NCBI GenBank assembly: GCA_003157295.1
Contig: PMJF01000036.1
Span: forward strand, 1-22,605
Direction of reading: 5' to 3'
DNA length: 22,605 nt
Origin: Candidatus Moraniibacteriota bacterium
Lineage (GTDB): Bacteria > Patescibacteriota > Minisyncoccia > Moranbacterales > UBA11712
Positions 19,666 to 22,605 of this stretch are shown here, in pieces. The translations under genes and the position numbers were made by a program. The number at the start of each line of letters is the position of its first letter. The first letter of the stretch is position 1. Under the pieces are notes generated by a model. It saw only the letters and a list, made by a program, of their open reading frames with translations. It was not told the origin of the DNA and made no database searches.

Positions 19666-21102
19666 TTATCTGAATCTTTTTCTTTGGTAAAAATATAAAA
19701 GAGCCAACAGTCCCGCGTAATAAATTATCATATAAACCCAGCCGAAATTTTTTATCTCGAGCGCCGCCCAGGGCAGGTTCCCGAGCCACGCCACAGTGAA
19801 AAGTTCAATTTTGAGGAGAAGATACGGAATAAACCCCATCAGTGTTCCTAGTGGCACAAATATGAATCCCGCTATCCCCGCTGCAAATCCTCCGAGCATG
19901 ATGTAAGGTATGGCCGGTAAAATTAATAAATTGGCAAGAGGGGAGACGATCGAAAGTTTTTCGAAGGAGTTGAGAAGGATCGGCAAAACGAATATTTGAG
20001 CCGCCACGGATAATAAAATAGTTTCTTTGAGTATCCCGCTCCCCCAAATTTTTTTTTCAAAGAGGGGATAGAGCCAAACAATTCCGAGCGTCGCCAGAAA
20101 CGACAGTTGAAAACCGGCATCGTATCTCAATAATAACGGATTTATGGCCAGCATGATAGCGGCCGCCAAAATGATCGCGTTCGTGGAATTGGCCAGTCTC
20201 CCCTCTTTCATCGCCCAAATGACGAGACCCCCCATTATCCCCGCCCGTACCGCCGACGACGGCGCGCCGGTCATCAGGACAAAAAGTACAATGCCGATGA
20301 GCGCGAAAGAAAAAACCTGCTGGCGCCAAAGGCCGAGAGCAATTCCGAGCCACATCAGAAATGCCGCCACGATCGTCACATTGTATCCCGAAACCGCAAC
20401 CGTATGCGTCGTCCCGGTTTTCGAAAAAGCATCGTTCAAATCTTTAGTCATCCGCTTTCCCCCGCCCAGAATCAATCCTTTGAGATATGCCCCTTCCGGA
20501 TCAGGAAAGATCGCGGAAATCTTTTCTTCGAATTTGTTTTTGGCCGCCAGAATCGCAGTATAAAATTTATTTCCTTTATTGCTCGCGATCGCGGTTATTT
20601 GCGGCTTGTTGCAAATCCGGTATATTCCATCTTTCGCGAGATACATTTGATAGTCGAAATTGGAATCTTCAAAATTCTTGGGTTCCTGCAAATCGCATTT
20701 CACTTTCAACTCGTCGCCGTACTGATATTGGGGATAAATATCCGAATTGATCAGGATTTTATTTTTGGCGTTATCCTCGATAATAACTTTTTGATATTTT
20801 TCATCCGTTTCCGGTTCTTTTGTGACTATTCCCATAAATTCAACCGGGCCAATTTTACTTCCTGCCAAATTGTTCCTAGCGGCTTCAAACGAAATATTCG
20901 TCCGCCAAACCCCCAGCGCCAAAAACAAAATAGCCGCGCTGGCAACTACGGCTTTTCTATTTTTATAATTGATGACAAATATAATGATTGCCGAAACGGC
21001 AAGAACTAAGATAATATATTTTTCTATCTGAAAAAAAGACGCCAAAAAAACGCCGAGCAAAAAGAAAAAAGACAAAGCAAAAAATATTTTGGATTTGGTC
21101 AC
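19666..21102 (-). CDS. comEC: ComEC/Rec2-type DNA uptake channel protein
   Basis: 478 residues. Polytopic membrane channel for transforming DNA. Two or three N-terminal helices (to about 70), then an OB-like DUF4131 soluble part (about 85-170), then the competence domain with KTGTTHTVAVSGYNVTIV (about 235-252), TGAPSSAVRAGIMGG and about eight further helices to 475. The C-terminal MBL domain is absent because it is the next gene. The start is GTG at 21102: TATAAT ends exactly 6 bases upstream, which puts the expected transcript start on the GTG itself. First gene of the comEC-MBL-capA operon. Confidence 0.92.
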   Translation of the reverse strand: MTKSKIFFALSFFFLLGVFLASFFQIEKYIILVLAVSAIIIFVINYKNRKAVVASAAILFLALGVWRTNISFEAARNNLAGSKIGPVEFMGIVTKEPETDEKYQKVIIEDNAKNKILINSDIYPQYQYGDELKVKCDLQEPKNFEDSNFDYQMYLAKDGIYRICNKPQITAIASNKGNKFYTAILAAKNKFEEKISAIFPDPEGAYLKGLILGGGKRMTKDLNDAFSKTGTTHTVAVSGYNVTIVAAFLMWLGIALGLWRQQVFSFALIGIVLFVLMTGAPSSAVRAGIMGGLVIWAMKEGRLANSTNAIILAAAIMLAINPLLLRYDAGFQLSFLATLGIVWLYPLFEKKIWGSGILKETILLSVAAQIFVLPILLNSFEKLSIVSPLANLLILPAIPYIMLGGFAAGIAGFIFVPLGTLMGFIPYLLLKIELFTVAWLGNLPWAALEIKNFGWVYMIIYYAGLLALLYFYQRKRFR

Positions 21103-21108
21103 AAGATC

Positions 21109-21114
21109 ATTATA
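21109..21114 (-). promoter_or_regulatory. extended -10 box of comEC (leaderless transcript)
   Basis: TGATATAAT on the minus strand, with the consensus hexamer at 21109-21114. The seventh base downstream is the G of the GTG start at 21102. No recognisable -35; the upstream sequence is the terminator stem of the preceding unit. Confidence 0.7.
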
Positions 21115-21116
21115 TC

Positions 21117-21143
21117 AAAAAGGCAGGTCTTTTTCGACCTGCC
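21117..21143 (-). terminator. terminator of the ApbE-to-39-aa unit
   Basis: GGCAGGTC/GACCTGCC, 8 bp perfect, 6-base loop (21122-21143), followed on the minus strand by TTTTT. It lies 24 bases after the 39-aa gene, and its T-run adjoins the comEC -10 box. Confidence 0.85.
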
Positions 21144-21166
21144 CCGCACAATTTTTTGTACGCATA

Positions 21167-21286
21167 TTATTCTTCGTGTTCCTCCGTTTTTGATTCTTTC
21201 TTTTTTTGCTCAACATGGGCTTCTCTATGCACTAGAAATATAAGAAGCCCGATCAAAATAACAGTAATTTTATAACCCCATTCCAT
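21167..21286 (-). CDS. 39-aa single-span membrane peptide
   Basis: ATG at 21286 with AAGGAGGGG five bases upstream; TAA at 21167-21169. Residues 5-20 (YKITVILIGLLIFLVH) form one short membrane helix, and the remainder is a highly charged Lys/Glu/His tail (EQKKKESKTEEHEE). Not recognised. It lies 26 bases after the DUF167 gene and is followed by a strong terminator. The strong ribosome site and clean hydrophobic-charged layout support a real gene. Confidence 0.68.
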   Translation of the reverse strand: MEWGYKITVILIGLLIFLVHREAHVEQKKKESKTEEHEE

Positions 21287-21312
21287 GAAGCCCCTCCTTG
21301 AAATTTTGATCG

Positions 21313-21540
21313 CTACTCCTCTATATCAACATCTACTATTTTTATTCTCGCCGACTTTCCGGCGACAATATGCAAAGAACTTTTGGGCACCGCGAAATGG
21401 TACGCCAAAAGCCCGATCAATCTTTCATTGGCTTTTCCTTTCTCGGGAGGATCAACAACTTTCACTTTATATTCTCCTTCGGAAATTTTCGTCAATTCGT
21501 TTTTGCCCGCGCGCGGGATCACTTTGACGTAGATTCTCAT
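21313..21540 (-). CDS. DUF167 (YggU-like) protein
   Basis: 75 residues from ATG 21540 (77 from 21546). Family landmarks: MRIYVKVIPRAGKNEL, YKVKVVDPPEKGKANERLIGLLA with the conserved P-x-KGKAN segment, and the C-terminal HIVAGKSARIKIVDV (GxxSRxK-like). Biochemical role of the family is unknown. Its 5' end overlaps the last 70-80 bases of the heme membrane gene, which implies translational coupling; there is no Shine-Dalgarno site. Either ATG is possible; the second matches the usual family start. Confidence 0.87.
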   Translation of the reverse strand: MRIYVKVIPRAGKNELTKISEGEYKVKVVDPPEKGKANERLIGLLAYHFAVPKSSLHIVAGKSARIKIVDVDIEE

Positions 21541-22120
21541 TGGCATTTGGTATTTCGCAAATTACCGGCCGATTTTTCATTCTCGACCAAATTCGATAGA
21601 TCATATTGAAAATCAGAAGCAAAATCAAAACGCCATTCGCCCAAATGAAAATTTCACGCAGCAGTCCGCTTTTGAGATCGGTTCCGAGATAGAAGGAATG
21701 GATGACCGAGAAAATATAAAGGGCGATATTCAAAAAATGGACCGTCCGCCAGAATTTCTGGGAAATATATTTTCGGGCATAGGAAGTGGCAACCAAAATG
21801 ATCATCAGATATAAGCTGATCGTCCCCAGCGCAACAAGCAAAGGTTCATAGCTTGAGTGGAAAGGAATGAGAATGTCTGCCAGGCTGAATGAGATGAATC
21901 TGTGAAACAAGAGAGCGACACCATGAATCAAGGCAAAGATGAGCGCTTGCAGAGAAATCCAACAGTGAAAATTGAGACTGCGCAGACGCAAAAAATATTT
22001 CCGGATTCCCGGCAGACAGGAAACCGTTCCCATGAAAACGGAAATATAGAGCAGTAAAAATCCGACGAGAGCGCTCGCGCGGACAACGTACCAGTCCCAG
22101 GGAATTTGAGTATTTTGCAT
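21467..22120 (-). CDS. ferric-reductase-like transmembrane heme protein
   Basis: 217 residues with about six membrane helices. His pairs on two helices (H52, H66 and H73 in FHCWISLQALIFALIHGVALLFH; H128 and H141 in TVHFLNIALYIFSVIHS) fit b-type heme ligation as in the ferric reductase-like domain and MsrQ/YedZ. It probably carries electrons across the membrane. The upstream neighbour encodes ApbE, which attaches FMN to proteins, suggesting a small flavin-heme redox module. The basic C-terminal 30 residues are encoded within the overlap with the DUF167 gene. No Shine-Dalgarno site; a strong hairpin lies 9 bases upstream of the ATG. Confidence 0.82.
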   Translation of the reverse strand: MQNTQIPWDWYVVRASALVGFLLLYISVFMGTVSCLPGIRKYFLRLRSLNFHCWISLQALIFALIHGVALLFHRFISFSLADILIPFHSSYEPLLVALGTISLYLMIILVATSYARKYISQKFWRTVHFLNIALYIFSVIHSFYLGTDLKSGLLREIFIWANGVLILLLIFNMIYRIWSRMKNRPVICEIPNANENLRQSDPARGQKRIDENFRRRI

Positions 22121-22129
22121 AAGGCGCTA

Positions 22130-22168
22130 CAACATTCAATGTTGGGTCCGCCCTAACATTGAATGTTG
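22130..22168. repeat. strong intercistronic hairpin containing the ApbE stop codon
   Basis: CAACATTCAATGTT (22130-22143) is fully complementary to AACATTGAATGTTG (22155-22168). GGG/CCC adds three pairs inside with one bulged T, and the loop is TCCG. Each arm is itself palindromic (AACATTCAATGTT). The apbE TAG (22153-22155) lies in the stem, and the next start codon is 9 bases after it. Confidence 0.8.
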
Positions 22169-22605
22169 GGATAAACATATTTCTTTGCTTCCGGCGAGAC
22201 AAAGATATTCCCTTTATAATCCAAAAAAATAGCGGCGATTTTGTTTTCTTTCGCGAATTCCAGCCCCTTTTCTTTTCCCATCAGCACAAGCGTTTTGGCT
22301 CGCCCGTCGGCATTTTCGGTATTTTGAGCGATCACGGAAACGGTTCGCATTTCATAGGAAAAATTGTTCGGATCATTCGGGTTCACAAGATGATGGAATT
22401 TTTTTCCTTTGATCTGCCATTTTTTGCGGCTGATTCCGGAGGTCGCAATTCCCTTGCCTGAAATTTCCAGCATCAATTTCTCTTCGGGAACGCCCTCAAC
22501 CGCAATCCGCCATTTTTTTTCTTCGTCATTCGTGCCGGAAATGTTCATATCGCCGCCCGCATCGACCAGAAAATTTTTCCATCCCTGTCTTTTGAGATAT
22601 TGGGC
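22153..22605 (-). CDS. apbE: FAD:protein FMN transferase (ApbE), 5'-truncated by window edge
   Basis: About 150 C-terminal residues; the frame is open to the right edge. The visible part starts in AQYLKRQGWKNFLVDAGGDMNI, which holds the conserved AGGD motif of ApbE. It continues with ISGKGIATSGISRKKWQI and HHLVNPNDPNN (the usual ATSG and H-(x)-DP segments), then VSVIAQNTENADGRAKTLVLMG (the ADA-TA-like metal-site segment) with Asp in place. ApbE attaches FMN covalently to Ser or Thr of redox proteins outside the membrane. The signal peptide would be to the right of the window. It lies upstream of the heme membrane protein in the same transcript, separated by a strong hairpin. Confidence 0.87.
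   Translation of the reverse strand, partial: AQYLKRQGWKNFLVDAGGDMNISGTNDEEKKWRIAVEGVPEEKLMLEISGKGIATSGISRKKWQIKGKKFHHLVNPNDPNNFSYEMRTVSVIAQNTENADGRAKTLVLMGKEKGLEFAKENKIAAIFLDYKGNIFVSPEAKKYVYPNIQC

Noticed and set aside
1..22605. CRISPR arrays, insertion sequences, rRNA or phage genes
   Set aside because: No regularly spaced repeats, transposase or integrase motifs, or rRNA-like sequence were seen on either strand.

Overview
The window looks like part of the chromosome of a reduced-genome bacterium, most likely a Patescibacteria/CPR member of the Parcubacteria type. This is inferred from the gene mix: a ROK kinase, an M24 peptidase, a separate ComEC channel and metallo-hydrolase, thyA next to a RibD-type dihydrofolate reductase, formate-THF ligase, many very small orphan genes, and a tRNA without an encoded CCA. 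The genetic code is standard: TGA is used as a stop at several gene ends. Nearly everything lies on the minus strand. The exceptions are one M24 peptidase and a possible gene tail at the left edge.

Layout, left to right. 1-3.5 kb: M23 peptidase, a 78-aa orphan, dihydroorotate dehydrogenase, a membrane-anchored methyltransferase, tRNA-Pro(GGG) and a small coiled-coil protein. 3.5-5.6 kb: a citramalate synthase behind an isoleucine-codon leader peptide and attenuator. 5.6-9.3 kb: three further units of small unknown proteins (70 aa; two Cys-rich proteins; a three-gene operon), each behind a short leader ORF and a terminator, with a ROK kinase among them. 9.3-13.6 kb: a 118-aa orphan divergent from the M24 peptidase, a 221-aa orphan and formate-THF ligase. 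13.7-16.9 kb: a nucleotide cluster read ndk, thyA, dihydrofolate reductase, HD hydrolase, 77-aa orphan. 16.9-17.7 kb: a two-gene small membrane operon. 17.8-21.1 kb: ComEC channel, MBL hydrolase and a CapA-like lipoprotein. 21.1-22.6 kb: ApbE (partial), a ferric-reductase-like heme membrane protein, a DUF167 protein and a 39-aa membrane peptide.

The most interesting content is a set of four transcription attenuators (about 5394-5565, 5992-6197, 6832-7045 and 9095-9288). Each has a TTGACN promoter whose expected start lies 0-4 nt before the ATG of a 26-37 codon leader ORF, so these mRNAs are almost leaderless. A 'region 1' near the start of the leader ORF can pair with a 'region 2' at its end. 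Region 2 can instead pair with the 5' arm of a downstream terminator. The codons between regions 1 and 2 are strongly biased: Ile for the citramalate synthase unit, Leu/Val for the Cys-rich pair, Tyr/Phe/Trp for the three-gene operon, and mixed for the fourth. This is classical leader-peptide attenuation logic, here mostly in front of orphan small genes rather than biosynthetic operons.

A second pattern is that genes split by translation start. Recognisable conserved genes almost all lack a Shine-Dalgarno sequence or appear leaderless. Almost all orphan small genes, plus citramalate synthase, carry a strong GGAGG/AAGGGG-type site. The two sets may differ in origin or in regulation.
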